DNA from: Nitratiruptor sp.
Lineage (GTDB): Bacteria > Campylobacterota > Campylobacteria > Campylobacterales > Nitratiruptoraceae
Assembly (NCBI GenBank): GCA_009659925.1
Contig: PUXW01000007.1
Location: 62,001 to 126,000, forward strand
DNA: 64,000 nt
Reading direction: 5' to 3'
Shown here: positions 11,467 to 20,636 of the stretch, piece by piece
Layout: each line of letters starts with the position of its first letter
How positions within the stretch are numbered: the stretch's first letter is position 1
The notes under the pieces: model-generated
The model's database searches: none
Told to the model about the DNA's origin: nothing
The model's input: only the letters and a program-made list of their open reading frames with translations
Made by a program: the position numbers and the translations under genes

Positions 11467-11497
11467 ATGATACAACATCTTCCATGAGATTGGCCAA
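11467..11497 (-). promoter_or_regulatory. Putative promoter for the coiled-coil gene and acnB
   Basis: On the minus strand, TTGGCC (11492-11497) is followed after 19 nt by TATCAT (11467-11472, 5 of 6 matches). The predicted start near 11460 leaves a leader of about 24 nt that ends in a strong Shine-Dalgarno and TTG. This arrangement decides the start of the coiled-coil gene. Confidence 0.45.
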
Positions 11498-11550
11498 AGT
11501 TGTAACCCATGGTAACAGCAAAAGTGGTCGTTGTAAAATTTCGTAACAGA

Positions 11551-13461
11551 TCACGACTCACTATAGCGTCGGAGCTGGGAGAGGATCCGCTTGGCCCGCT
11601 CCTTTGAAATCTCCAATTCCTGTTGGAGCTTGGCGAGGGAGGGGCGCTTCCCGAAGCGCTCCAAAGCCACCTTGGTAAGGGGATCCTCCTTGGGCTGAGC
11701 CCTCTTGAAAAAAGAGACCACCCGCTCAATCTCCTCTTCACTCACCCACGGGGCGTGGAGCCGGAGAGGTGGGCTCCCTCCGGCAGCAAAGAGCATATCC
11801 CCCCGCCCCAGGAGGTTCTGGGCTCCCCCTGTATCGAGGATGACCCGGCTATCCACCTTCTGCCCCACCCTAAAAGCGATCCGGGCCGGTAGGTTGGCCT
11901 TGATGAGCCCCGTTACCACATCAACACTGGGGCGCTGGGTCGCGACGATGAGGTGGATACCCGCCGCCCGGGCCATCTGGGCAAGCCGGGCAATGGCGTA
12001 TTCTACATCCTTCCCTCCGCTCATCATCAAGTCGGCCAACTCGTCGATGATGACGACGATATAAGGGAGCAGCTCTTGCCCTTTCTTGGCCATCTTCTTG
12101 TTGAAACTGGCGATATTCTTGACCCGCTCTTTGCTCATAAGCTGGTAGCGCCGCTCCATCTCCTCGACCATCTTCTGCAACCCCTCCAGGGCCTGGGATG
12201 GTTGGGTGATAACCGGCTCTAACAGGTGGGGCAGTCCTTCATAGATGGAAAATTCCAACATCTTCGGATCGATCATGAGGAGTCGGAGGGTCGCTGGAGT
12301 GTGACGGTAGAGGAGTCCTAGGAGCATGGCATTGATCCCCACGCTCTTCCCGCTCCCTGTACTTCCGGCAATGAGCAGATGGGGAAGGGTGGCTAGATCG
12401 GTGACGAAGGGCTCTCCCGTCACATCCTTCCCCAAAGCGAGGGGAAGGGCGGCTTCGCTCTTGGCAAAGGCCGGGCTCTCAAGGATCTCCCGGAGATAGA
12501 TGGTCTGGGGTGTGGGATTGGGGACTTCGATTCCGACCACATCCTTGCCCGGAACGGGAGCGAGGATCCGCAGGGTTGGGGCTTTAAGGGCCATGGCCAG
12601 ATCGTCCTGGAGACCGAGAATTTTGGAAACCTTGACCTTGGGGGCCGGTTTGAACTCGAAGGTACTCACCAGCGGCCCCTTGATGGTTCGCAAGATCGAA
12701 CCTTCGATATTGAACTGGGCCAACTTCTCCACCAGCTCTTCCGCCTTGGTTCCCATTCCCTCATCCTCTCCTTGAGGTGGTGGTGGAGTGAGAAGATCGA
12801 GGGGGGGTAAGGAGTAGGAGCCACCCTTCTTGGGGGAGCTTTTAGGAGTGGTGGTGGAGGGAGTCTCCTTGGGCGAGTTGGCTTTGGTGGTCTTGCCTTT
12901 GTTCTGCTTCTTGGTCTGGTTCCTCTTTGAAGGCTGGATGGGGTCGATCTGAACTTTGGGAGCAGGGGGGGTGGGAAGCTCGATGGGGGGAGGATCATTC
13001 AAGAGGCGGCGCCCCTTGGCAAGGAGTTGGGAGAAGGAGGCGAGGGAGAATCCAGGCTTTGGCAGCTCCAGTAAGATCGAAGCGAGGGAGAGCAGAAGCA
13101 AGAAAAGGAGCCATAGACCGATAATACCGATGTAGGGGGCCAAGAGGTCCACGATGGCCAATCCGATGGCCCCCCCGAGATGGGATGGTAGAAGGAGGGC
13201 CTGGGCCAGGACGAGGGCGACGAGGATCAGCCCTCCTCCCACGATCTTAGGCCAGAGCTCCCGGTCCCCTACCCGGGGCTTCATGAAGAGGATGAGCCCC
13301 GAGAGCAGGGGGAGAAGGTAGCTGAGCAGTCCGAAGAGTTTGCGGTTCAGGGAGCCTATGAAGGTTCCAACCTTCCCGACGAAGGTGAAATCGACGAAGA
13401 TGGTGGCAAGTTCGACGAAGAGGATTCCAAAGAGAAAGGTCAGTAGCAAAAAGAGTCGCAA
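11551..13461 (-). CDS. ftsK: DNA translocase FtsK
   Basis: A membrane-anchored dsDNA pump that clears chromosome dimers from the division septum. The 636-aa product has four membrane segments within residues 1-130, a short Pro/Lys/Thr-rich linker (about 150-225), then the motor: Walker A AGSTGSGKSVGIN near residue 372, Walker B IVVIIDELADLMM near 470, and ATQRPSVDVVTGLIKANLP. The C-terminal gamma domain is reduced to about 35 residues (SLAKLQQELEISKERAKRIL) and appears to lack the wing. The start is TTG at 13461, with GAGGAG 6 nt upstream. Confidence 0.96.
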   Translation of the reverse strand: MRLFLLLTFLFGILFVELATIFVDFTFVGKVGTFIGSLNRKLFGLLSYLLPLLSGLILFMKPRVGDRELWPKIVGGGLILVALVLAQALLLPSHLGGAIGLAIVDLLAPYIGIIGLWLLFLLLLSLASILLELPKPGFSLASFSQLLAKGRRLLNDPPPIELPTPPAPKVQIDPIQPSKRNQTKKQNKGKTTKANSPKETPSTTTPKSSPKKGGSYSLPPLDLLTPPPPQGEDEGMGTKAEELVEKLAQFNIEGSILRTIKGPLVSTFEFKPAPKVKVSKILGLQDDLAMALKAPTLRILAPVPGKDVVGIEVPNPTPQTIYLREILESPAFAKSEAALPLALGKDVTGEPFVTDLATLPHLLIAGSTGSGKSVGINAMLLGLLYRHTPATLRLLMIDPKMLEFSIYEGLPHLLEPVITQPSQALEGLQKMVEEMERRYQLMSKERVKNIASFNKKMAKKGQELLPYIVVIIDELADLMMSGGKDVEYAIARLAQMARAAGIHLIVATQRPSVDVVTGLIKANLPARIAFRVGQKVDSRVILDTGGAQNLLGRGDMLFAAGGSPPLRLHAPWVSEEEIERVVSFFKRAQPKEDPLTKVALERFGKRPSLAKLQQELEISKERAKRILSQLRRYSES

Positions 13462-13494
13462 CGGCTACTCCTCTATCGGTTCGGGGATGGATGA

Positions 13495-13500
13495 ATTATA
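13495..13500 (-). promoter_or_regulatory. -10 box upstream of ftsK
   Basis: A perfect TATAAT on the minus strand, in the context GTTGTATAATTC, 34 bp upstream of the ftsK TTG start. No clear -35 is visible. Confidence 0.55.
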
Positions 13501-13566
13501 CAACAAATTCTGGTGGTTACGATTGGTAAGATAGGTGGAGAAAAGTCCCGATTCGTGGGATTTTTA

Positions 13567-13595
13567 TTGATATTTTTAAAAAATGTTTGTAAAAT
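13567..13595 (+). promoter_or_regulatory. Near-consensus sigma-70 promoter for hup
   Basis: TTGATA (13567-13572), 17-nt AT-rich spacer, TAAAAT (13590-13595). This is the best -35/-10 pair I found in the window, 36 bp before the HU start. The local DNA is far more AT-rich than its surroundings, as expected of a strong promoter. Confidence 0.7.
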
Positions 13596-13631
13596 TGAAG
13601 TGTAAAGCAAATTTATAAAAAGGATGGATCC

Positions 13632-13910
13632 ATGAAAAAGGCCGAATTCATTCAAGCTGTTGCCCAAAGGGCTGGACTCTCCAAAAAAGATACCCAACGG
13701 GTCATTGAAGCGGCCCTCGAAGTGATCGAGGAGGCCCTCAAGCGGGGTGAGGATGTCTCTTTCATCGGATTTGGCACCTTCACCACTACCAAACGGGCTC
13801 CTCGGGAGACCAAGGTTCCAGGAAGCGACAAGGTTGTTCAGGTTCCAGCCACCAGGGTAGTCAAGTTCAAGGTAGGCAAGAAGCTGAAAGAGGCGGTCGC
13901 CAACGCATAA
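13632..13910 (+). CDS. hup: HU family DNA-binding protein
   Basis: A small nucleoid protein that bends and compacts DNA. The 92-aa product matches HU closely: MKKAEFIQAVAQRAGLSKKD at the start, the hinge GEDVSFIGFGTFTTTKRAPR, then the DNA-gripping arm with its proline in the VQVPATRVVKFK region. The ATG has AAAAGGATGG upstream. It is monocistronic in appearance, with a strong promoter, and is followed 46 bp later by tRNA-Leu on the same strand. I see no clear terminator in that gap. Confidence 0.97.
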   Translation: MKKAEFIQAVAQRAGLSKKDTQRVIEAALEVIEEALKRGEDVSFIGFGTFTTTKRAPRETKVPGSDKVVQVPATRVVKFKVGKKLKEAVANA

Positions 13911-13943
13911 TTTATGTTTTTTTAAGGGAATTCGTGGCATAGT

Positions 13944-13949
13944 TATACT
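13944..13949 (+). promoter_or_regulatory. Putative -10 box for the tRNA-Leu/tRNA-Gly transcript
   Basis: TATACT ends 7 nt before the first base of tRNA-Leu. If used, transcription would start at or within a base of the mature tRNA 5' end. The upstream T-rich stretch gives only a poor -35. Confidence 0.45.
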
Positions 13950-13956
13950 CCCGCAA

Positions 13957-14043
13957 GCCGGGGTGGTGAAACTGGTAGACACGCGAGACTCAAAATCTCG
14001 TGGGCTTTTGCCCGTGTGGGTTCGAGTCCCACCCCCGGTACCA
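13957..14043 (+). tRNA. tRNA-Leu (anticodon CAA)
   Basis: Class II tRNA with an encoded CCA. The acceptor strand GCCGGGG pairs with CCCCGGT (first pair G-U). The anticodon stem CGAGA/TCTCG encloses the loop CTCAAAA with anticodon CAA at 13991-13993, reading UUG. There is a long variable arm (GGGCTTTTGCCC region), and the T-loop TTCGAGT follows. The next tRNA begins 3 nt later. Confidence 0.96.
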
Positions 14044-14046
14044 CTC

Positions 14047-14122
<76 letters not shown>

Positions 14123-14137
14123 AGTGAAGGCAACCCC

Positions 14138-14653
14138 TTGAAGAAGATCCTCATCGCCATCTCCGGAGCCAGCGGTTTTGAACTTGGACTACGGGCTTAC
14201 GAGAAACTCCCTCCCAACGTCGAAAAGTACCTCGTTACAACCCCTAACGCTCCCATCGTCGCCCAAAAAGAGGGCTACCACTTCCAAGGCCATGAGATCT
14301 GGGCCGGTCCAGCCAGCGGGAGCTTTGGGATCGATGGGATGCTGGTAGCTCCTTGCTCCATGAACACCCTGGCCAAGATCGCCGCAGGCATTGGCGACAA
14401 CCTTCCTACCCGGGCAGCCCGGGTGATGGTCAAAGAGCGTCGCCCCCTCGTTCTGGCTCCCCGAGAGCTTCCCCTCGATCCCATCGCTCTGGAAGCGATG
14501 CTCAAACTGGCCCATTTGGGGGTCTTCATTGCCCCTCCCATTCTTGCCTACTATTCGGCTCCCAAAAGCTTGGAGGAGATGGAAGACTTCATCATCGGAA
14601 AGTGGTTCGATCTTCTTGGGATCGAGCACGACCTTTACAGGCGGTGGCAATGA
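14138..14653 (+). CDS. ubiX: Flavin prenyltransferase UbiX
   Basis: Makes prenylated FMN, the cofactor of UbiD-type decarboxylases. The 171-aa protein has the FMN-binding KKILIAISGASGF start and later LVAPCSMNTLAKIAAGIGDN and RPLVLAPRELP motifs. I choose the TTG at 14138, with GAAGG 7 nt upstream. A longer open frame would run into tRNA-Gly and encode non-homologous sequence. It overlaps coaD by 4 nt (ATGA). Its leader is probably created or shortened by processing of the upstream tRNA. Confidence 0.92.
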   Translation: MKKILIAISGASGFELGLRAYEKLPPNVEKYLVTTPNAPIVAQKEGYHFQGHEIWAGPASGSFGIDGMLVAPCSMNTLAKIAAGIGDNLPTRAARVMVKERRPLVLAPRELPLDPIALEAMLKLAHLGVFIAPPILAYYSAPKSLEEMEDFIIGKWFDLLGIEHDLYRRWQ

Positions 14654-15117
14654 AGGTGATCTATCCTGGAACCTTCGATCCCATCACCAACGGCCATGTG
14701 GACATCATCCGTCGGGCCGCCACCATCTTCGACGAGGTTGTGGTAGCGGTGGCCAAGAGCCAGGAGAAAGGTCCCCTTTTCGATCTATCTACCCGGGTCC
14801 AAATGGCCCAGCGTGCCACCGCCCACCTGGCCAATGTGACGGTCAAGGCCTTCGACACCCTTTTGGTGACCTTTTGCCAGCGGGAGGGTTCGAAAATCAT
14901 CATCCGGGGACTGCGGGCCGTGAGCGACTTTGAATATGAGCTCCAGATGGGCTATGCCAACCAATCCCTCGATCCCGAGATCGAAACCCTCTACCTCATG
15001 CCCAGCTTGGAAAATGCCTTCATCAGCTCCTCGATGGTGCGGGCCATCCTCAAGTTTGACGGCGATGTGAGCCACCTGGTTCCCAGCCAGATCCTCCCCC
15101 TCTTGAAAGGGTCCTGA
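14650..15117 (+). CDS. coaD: Pantetheine-phosphate adenylyltransferase
   Basis: Transfers AMP to 4'-phosphopantetheine, the penultimate step of CoA synthesis. The 155-aa length is standard. The nucleotidyltransferase motif YPGTFDPITNGH is at residues 5-16, RGLRAVSDFEYE near 90, and ISSSMVRAI near 130. It starts inside the ubiX stop (ATGA) and its TGA overlaps the tmk ATG by 1 nt, so it is translationally coupled on both sides. Confidence 0.98.
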   Translation: MKVIYPGTFDPITNGHVDIIRRAATIFDEVVVAVAKSQEKGPLFDLSTRVQMAQRATAHLANVTVKAFDTLLVTFCQREGSKIIIRGLRAVSDFEYELQMGYANQSLDPEIETLYLMPSLENAFISSSMVRAILKFDGDVSHLVPSQILPLLKGS

Positions 15118-15719
15118 TGTATGTGGCCATCGAAGGGATCGATCGCTCAGGAAAATCGACCCAGATCCAGCGGTTGCAAGCCCACTTTCCCGAAGCCATC
15201 TTCACCAAGGAGCCAGGAGGCACCCCACTGGGCCAAGAGATCCGCCGCCTCCTCCTCCATGGCCCCCGACTCTCTCCCCGTAGCGAGCTCTTCCTCTTCC
15301 TGGCCGATCGCAACCACCACATCAACCACCTCATCCGCCCCAACCGCCACCGCCTCATCATCTCCGATCGCAGCTTCATCTCGGGGATCGGCTACGCCTT
15401 GGCCCATGGAGATCTGGGACTCGAAGAGCTCTTCAAGCTCAACCAGATCGCCCTTGAGGGGATCTATCCCGATCTCATCGTCCTCCTAGAACTCTCTCCC
15501 CAAGAGCTTGCACGCCGCTTCGCCCAGGGGGAGGATCGCATCGAAACCAGGGGTATCGACTATCTGCTCCAGGTCCAGGAGCACCTCAAGGAGGCCCTCT
15601 TTAAAAGTGGGGTCGATTATATTATAATTGAGGCCACGAAAAGCCAAGAGGCCATAACCCAAGAGATCGTAGCCACCATCAAAGGAGCCCGATGGCAATC
15701 AAAGCCCTACGGGGAATGA
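15117..15719 (+). CDS. tmk: Thymidylate kinase
   Basis: Phosphorylates dTMP to dTDP. The 200-aa protein has the P-loop EGIDRSGKSTQ at residues 6-16, SDRSFISGIGYA near 83 for nucleotide binding, and a LID region ELSPQELARRF near 125. It overlaps hisS by 28 nt, a longer overlap than the others in this operon. The ubiX-coaD-tmk order is, as I recall, conserved in Campylobacter. Confidence 0.97.
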   Translation: MYVAIEGIDRSGKSTQIQRLQAHFPEAIFTKEPGGTPLGQEIRRLLLHGPRLSPRSELFLFLADRNHHINHLIRPNRHRLIISDRSFISGIGYALAHGDLGLEELFKLNQIALEGIYPDLIVLLELSPQELARRFAQGEDRIETRGIDYLLQVQEHLKEALFKSGVDYIIIEATKSQEAITQEIVATIKGARWQSKPYGE

Positions 15720-16915
15720 AGGATATCCTCCCACCCACAAGTGCCCAATACCTCACCTTCCTCCAGGAAGCAAGCACCATCGCCAGCCGGTTTGGATTCG
15801 AGTACATCGAGACACCGATTCTTGAAGAGAGTGCCCTCTTCTTGCGCAGTGTCGGTGAAGAGAGCGATATCGTCGGCAAGGAGATGTACCGCTTCATCGA
15901 CAAAGGGGGGCACGATGTCTGTTTGCGCCCTGAAGGAACGGCCGGGGTGGTCCGGGCCCTTATCGAACATAGGCTCGACCGGCAAGGTGGAGTCCACCGC
16001 TTCTTCTACCATGGTCCAATGTTCCGCTACGAGCGCCCCCAAAAGGGGCGGTTGCGCCAGTTCCACCAGTTTGGAGTAGAGAGTTTCGGGGAGGCCAGCC
16101 CCTATGAAGATGGCGCCATCATCCTCCTGGCCAAAAGTATCCTCGACCACTTCTCCATCGAGTATACCCTCAAGATCAACTCCCTGGGCTGTCCCAAATG
16201 TATTGGGGGCTATCGGGAGCGCCTTGTCGCCTTTTTGCGGGAGCAAGAGGGGCTCTGCCCCGATTGCCAGCGGCGCCGGGAACACAATCCGATCCGTACC
16301 CTCGATTGTAAGGATCCAGCCTGCCAGGAGCGCTACCAGGAGGCCCCCAAGATCAGCGACTTCCTCTGCGACCAGTGCCACCAGGACTTTACCAAGCTTC
16401 AAGAGATCCTCAATCAAGAAGGGGTGGCCTACGAGGTCGATCCCACCCTGGTCCGGGGCCTCGACTATTACACCAAAACCGCCTTCGAGTTCCTCAGTGG
16501 GGCCCTTGGGGCCCAGAGCGCCATTGTCGGTGGGGGACGTTACGACAACCTGGTGGCAAGCCTTGGAGGGCGGCCCACACCGGCTATCGGTTTTGCCATC
16601 GGAATCGAGCGGATCCTCGAACTCATCCCCCCTCCAGCCCAAGAACGCACAGGCTATTATGTGGGAGCCCTGCTCCCCGACGGAGTGGATCGGGCCTTCC
16701 ACCTGGCCCAACGGCTACGGCAACGGGAGCCCACCCACTTCGAAGCGGCTCCCAAGAGCCTCAAGGCCCACCTCAAAGGGGCTGATCGGCGCAATGTTCG
16801 CTACGCCGCCATCATCGGCGAGGAGGAGCTGGCCAAGGGGCTCGTGTGGATCAAGGATCTCGTGGCTAAGCGGGAGTATAGTCTGCCAGTGGATGAGGTG
16901 GCCGAAGTTCGATGA
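15692..16915 (+). CDS. hisS: Histidyl-tRNA synthetase
   Basis: A class II aminoacyl-tRNA synthetase charging tRNA-His. The 407-aa protein has MAIKALRGMKDILPP at the start, motif 2 RYERPQKGRLRQFHQFGVE near 112, the histidine-A motif RGLDYYTKTAFEF near 257, and motif 3 AIGFAIGIERIL near 297. An insertion of about 70 residues contains several Cys (GCPKC, CPDC, CDQC), as in other epsilonproteobacterial HisS, and could bind zinc. The stop overlaps the speA ATG by 4 nt. Confidence 0.97.
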   Translation: MAIKALRGMKDILPPTSAQYLTFLQEASTIASRFGFEYIETPILEESALFLRSVGEESDIVGKEMYRFIDKGGHDVCLRPEGTAGVVRALIEHRLDRQGGVHRFFYHGPMFRYERPQKGRLRQFHQFGVESFGEASPYEDGAIILLAKSILDHFSIEYTLKINSLGCPKCIGGYRERLVAFLREQEGLCPDCQRRREHNPIRTLDCKDPACQERYQEAPKISDFLCDQCHQDFTKLQEILNQEGVAYEVDPTLVRGLDYYTKTAFEFLSGALGAQSAIVGGGRYDNLVASLGGRPTPAIGFAIGIERILELIPPPAQERTGYYVGALLPDGVDRAFHLAQRLRQREPTHFEAAPKSLKAHLKGADRRNVRYAAIIGEEELAKGLVWIKDLVAKREYSLPVDEVAEVR

Positions 16916-18762
16916 AAAACTATGGGATCCATATCTGGTCCAATGACGATTTTATCATCGAAGATGGCCTCGTTAAGGTCAACTACCGCTCCAAACCCTC
17001 CCTCTACGAGATCATCAAACGGATCCGGGAGACCGGAATTCGAGGCCCCGTCCTCTTGCGCTTTCCCCACCTCATCCGCAAACAGATTGCCGCCCTTTAC
17101 AGCGAGTTCAATCGGGCTATTGAGAGTTTCGAGTACAAGGGGCGCTTCCATGCCGTCTTTCCCCTGAAGGTCAACCAGTTCCCCAACTTCATCGAGAGCC
17201 TCATCCCCATCGCCCGCCCTTTCAACTACGGCCTTGAAGCCGGTTCCAAGGCCGAGCTCATCATCGCCATGGCCTACAACAACAAGAACGCCCCCATCAC
17301 TGTCAACGGCTTTAAAGATCGCTCCATGATCACCCTGGGTTTTTTGAGTGCCCGGATGGGCCACGATACGACCTTGACCATCGAGGGGCTCAATGAGCTG
17401 GAAAATATCATCGAGGTGGCCAAGGAGTTCGATGGCCTCACCCCCAATATCGGCTTGCGGATTCGACTCCACACCTCGGGGATCGGGATCTGGGCCAAGA
17501 GCGGGGGGATCAACTCCAAATTCGGTCTCACCTCCACCGAACTCTTGGAGGCCATGGAGATGTTGCGCAAGAGTGGTCTCCTCGATCGCTTCACTATGAT
17601 CCATTTCCATATCGGCAGCCAGATCGGAGAGATCAACCCGGTCAAAAAGGCCCTCAGGGAGGCGGGGAACATCTATGCCGAGTTGAAGAAGATGGGGGCG
17701 AAAAACCTCAACAACATCAATTTAGGAGGAGGGTTGGCGGTGGAGTACTCCCAGCACGAACATATCCACCACCGCAACTACACCCTCACCGAGTTCACCA
17801 ACGATGTGGTCTTCCTCCTCAAGGAGATCGCCCACCAAAAGGGGGTTCAAGAGCCCGACATCTACACCGAATCGGGGCGCTTCATCGCTGCAAGCCATGC
17901 CGTCCTCGTCACCCCTGTCCTGGAGCTTTTTAGCCAGGAGTACACCGAGAAGGGGTTGCGCCTCAAAGAGCACAATCCTCCCCTGGTCCAAGAGCTCTAC
18001 GACCTGTACAAGAGTATTAACCCCAGCAACGCCATCGAGTACTTCCACGACAGCTTGGACCATATGGAGAGCCTCCTAACCCTCTTCGATCTGGGCTACA
18101 TCGACCTGCAAGATCGCTCCAACACCGAGATCCTCGTCCATCTCATCATCAAGAAGGCCATCGAGCTCACCAAGGAGAAGGGGCGTGCCGAACTCAAACG
18201 GATCCAGGATCGGGTTCAGGAGCGCTACCTCCTCAACTTCAGCCTCTTCCAGAGCCTTCCAGACTTCTGGGGTTTGGGTCAGCGTTTTCCCGTCATGCCC
18301 CTCAACCGCCTGGACGAAACCCCGACCCGGAGCGCTTCGTTGTGGGATATCACTTGCGATAGCGATGGGGAGATCGACTTCAATGTGGACTACCCCCTCC
18401 TCCTTCATGATGTGGATCTTGCCAAGGAGGAATATTTCCTGGCCTTCTTCCTGGTTGGAGCCTACCAGGAGATCCTGGGAATGAAGCACAATCTCTTCAC
18501 CCACCCCACCGAGGTGACGGTGGAGTTCGCCAAGGATGGGAGCTACACCCTGAAAAACATGGTCGAGGCCCAAAGCATTCTGGATATCCTCTACGACCTG
18601 GACTACGATATCAACGCCCTCCAAAGCCGCCTCAAGAGCCTCATCGCCGAGAGCGACTTGATCGAAACGGCCAAGAAGGATCGGATCATCGAGATGCTCA
18701 ACCTCCTCCTCCACGAGAACAACTACCTCAAGATCTCGCCCAAAAGGGGAGAGGATGGCTAG
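16912..18762 (+). CDS. speA: Biosynthetic arginine decarboxylase
   Basis: A PLP enzyme converting arginine to agmatine, the first step of the alternative polyamine route. The 616-aa product matches SpeA: PLP-lysine segment [12 protein letters not shown] near residue 84, [23 protein letters not shown] near 228, [10 protein letters not shown] near 263, and [13 protein letters not shown] near 320. It starts within the hisS stop and overlaps cysE by 8 nt. No agmatinase-type gene lies in the window. Confidence 0.96.
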   Translation: MKNYGIHIWSNDDFIIEDGLVKVNYRSKPSLYEIIKRIRETGIRGPVLLRFPHLIRKQIAALYSEFNRAIESFEYKGRFHAVFPLKVNQFPNFIESLIPIARPFNYGLEAGSKAELIIAMAYNNKNAPITVNGFKDRSMITLGFLSARMGHDTTLTIEGLNELENIIEVAKEFDGLTPNIGLRIRLHTSGIGIWAKSGGINSKFGLTSTELLEAMEMLRKSGLLDRFTMIHFHIGSQIGEINPVKKALREAGNIYAELKKMGAKNLNNINLGGGLAVEYSQHEHIHHRNYTLTEFTNDVVFLLKEIAHQKGVQEPDIYTESGRFIAASHAVLVTPVLELFSQEYTEKGLRLKEHNPPLVQELYDLYKSINPSNAIEYFHDSLDHMESLLTLFDLGYIDLQDRSNTEILVHLIIKKAIELTKEKGRAELKRIQDRVQERYLLNFSLFQSLPDFWGLGQRFPVMPLNRLDETPTRSASLWDITCDSDGEIDFNVDYPLLLHDVDLAKEEYFLAFFLVGAYQEILGMKHNLFTHPTEVTVEFAKDGSYTLKNMVEAQSILDILYDLDYDINALQSRLKSLIAESDLIETAKKDRIIEMLNLLLHENNYLKISPKRGEDG

Positions 18763-19462
18763 CCTTTGGACCCTGATCCGGGAAGATTTTGCCATCGTTT
18801 GGGAGCGGGATCCGGCCATCAACTCCTGGCTGGAACTGCTCACCAACTATCCAGGGGTCTGGAGCCTCTTTTGGTATCGCATCGCCAACCGCCTCTATCG
18901 CCGGGGCTTTCGGGTCCTGGCCCGAATGATCATGGGGATCAACCAGATCTTCACCGGAATCGATATCCACCCGGGGGCGACCATTGGACGACGGGTCTTC
19001 ATCGACCATGGGATTGGCGTGGTCATCGGGGAGACCGCCGTCGTCGGCGACGATGTCCTCATCTACCAGCAGGTGACCCTGGGGGGGGTGAGCCTTGCCC
19101 GGGGGAAGAAGCGCCACCCTACCATCGAAGGAGGGGTCGTCATTGGAGCTGGAGCCAAGATCCTTGGCAACATTACCATTGGAGCCAACTCTAAAATTGG
19201 AGCCAACTCGGTGGTCATCAAGGATGTTCCTCCCGACTCCACCGCTGTCGGGATCCCGGCCAAGGTGGTCCAGAAGGGACCTGAGGCCTCGCCACTGAGC
19301 CACGACAAGATACCCGACATTGATAAGGAGCTTTTCGAGTACCTGGTCAAGCGGGTTGCCATCATCGAACACGCCTTGATCACTGGCGACAAGAGCATCC
19401 TCAAGGAGGAAGAGGAGCTCGAACACATCTATGAAGCCTTCATCAAATCCATGAAGAGTTAA
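18755..19462 (+). CDS. cysE: Serine O-acetyltransferase
   Basis: Acetylates serine for cysteine synthesis. The 235-aa protein has an N-terminal helical part, then a left-handed beta-helix of hexapeptide repeats including [17 protein letters not shown] and [20 protein letters not shown], ending with VGIPAKVV. The catalytic His/Asp region is present. It is translationally coupled to speA by an 8-nt overlap, and aspC follows after 10 bp with AAGGAG. Feedback inhibition by cysteine is usual for the family but not shown here. Confidence 0.96.
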   Translation: MASLWTLIREDFAIVWERDPAINSWLELLTNYPGVWSLFWYRIANRLYRRGFRVLARMIMGINQIFTGIDIHPGATIGRRVFIDHGIGVVIGETAVVGDDVLIYQQVTLGGVSLARGKKRHPTIEGGVVIGAGAKILGNITIGANSKIGANSVVIKDVPPDSTAVGIPAKVVQKGPEASPLSHDKIPDIDKELFEYLVKRVAIIEHALITGDKSILKEEEELEHIYEAFIKSMKS

Positions 19463-19472
19463 GGAGCAATGT

Positions 19473-20636
19473 ATGGTTTCTCAACGGATCCAACGGCTCT
19501 CGGAGTCGATGACTATGGCCATTACCGCCTTAGCCAAGGAGCTCCAAGCCCAGGGGCGAGATGTTTTAAGCTTTAGTGCGGGAGAACCCGATTTTGACAC
19601 CCCTCAACCCATCAAAGATGCGGCCATCAAGGCGATCGAAGAGGGCTTTACCAAGTACACTCCTGTCGAGGGGATTCCAGAGCTGCGCCAGGCCATCAGC
19701 CAGAAGTTCAAGCGGGAGAACGGCTTGAACTATGAACCCGACCAGATCATCGTCAGCAACGGGGCCAAACAGTCCCTCTTCAACCTCTTCCAAACCCTCA
19801 TCGACCAAGGGGATGAGGTGATCATCCCCGCCCCTTACTGGGTAACCTACCCCGAACTGGTTAAATACTCCGGGGGCACCCCTGTCATCATCCCTACCAC
19901 CCAGGAGCAAGGATTCAAGATCACTCCCCAGCAGTTGGAAGAGGCCATTACCCCGAGAACGAAGATGCTCATCCTCACCAGCCCTTCCAACCCAACGGGA
20001 GCCATCTATTCCAAAGAGGAGCTGGAAGGGTTGGCCCAAGTCTTGGAGGGGCGGGAGATCTTCGTTTGCAGCGATGAGATCTACGAGAAGCTGGTCTATG
20101 AAGGGCGATTCGTAAGTGCCGCCTCCATCAGCGAGGATATGTACCAGCGTACCTTCACCATCAACGGATTGAGTAAATCGGCGGCCATGACCGGATGGCG
20201 CTTTGGCTATCTCGCGGCCCCCAATACCCACTATGTTCAGGCGATGAAGAAGCTCCAAAGCCAGAGTACCTCCAACGTCAACTCCATCACCCAAAAGGCG
20301 GCCATCCCAGGCCTCGATGGGACCATCGAACCCGAAATAGAGCGAATGCGCCTGGAGTTTCAAAGGCGCCGAGATGAGGCGGTAGCCCTGCTCAACCAGA
20401 TCGATGGCCTCAAGGTCCTTTCCCCGGCTGGAGCCTTTTACCTCTTCGTCAACCATGAGGCCATCGAGCCCGATAGTATGGTCTTTGCCAAACAGCTCCT
20501 GGAGCGAGAAGGGGTGGCCATCGTCCCTGGAGCCGCCTTTGGCAGTGATGGCCACTTCCGCTTCAGCTTCGCCACCGATATGGCCACCATTCGAACTGGA
20601 ATCCAGCGAATCCGGCGTTTCGTCGAGTCTATTTGA
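19473..20636 (+). CDS. aspC: Class I/II pyridoxal-phosphate aminotransferase, probable aspartate aminotransferase
   Basis: Transfers amino groups between aspartate and 2-oxoglutarate. The 387-aa protein has the fold type I landmarks LSFSAGEPDFDTP near 33, ILTSPSNPTGAIYS near 167, CSDEIYEKLVYEG near 196, and the PLP lysine in NGLSKSAAMTGWRFGY near 233. Substrate preference (Asp versus a broader range) cannot be read directly, but it resembles the AspC annotated in Campylobacter. It ends the plus-strand operon and overlaps convergent pglB by 8 bp. Confidence 0.93.
   Translation: MVSQRIQRLSESMTMAITALAKELQAQGRDVLSFSAGEPDFDTPQPIKDAAIKAIEEGFTKYTPVEGIPELRQAISQKFKRENGLNYEPDQIIVSNGAKQSLFNLFQTLIDQGDEVIIPAPYWVTYPELVKYSGGTPVIIPTTQEQGFKITPQQLEEAITPRTKMLILTSPSNPTGAIYSKEELEGLAQVLEGREIFVCSDEIYEKLVYEGRFVSAASISEDMYQRTFTINGLSKSAAMTGWRFGYLAAPNTHYVQAMKKLQSQSTSNVNSITQKAAIPGLDGTIEPEIERMRLEFQRRRDEAVALLNQIDGLKVLSPAGAFYLFVNHEAIEPDSMVFAKQLLEREGVAIVPGAAFGSDGHFRFSFATDMATIRTGIQRIRRFVESI

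Noticed and set aside
14353..14649. A long N-terminal extension of coaD
   Set aside because: It overlaps ubiX out of frame; CoaD has its usual length from the ATG at 14650.
15692..16915. Cys-rich insertion in HisS as a novel domain
   Set aside because: As I recall, the same Cys-containing insertion occurs in other epsilonproteobacterial HisS, so it is ordinary for the group.
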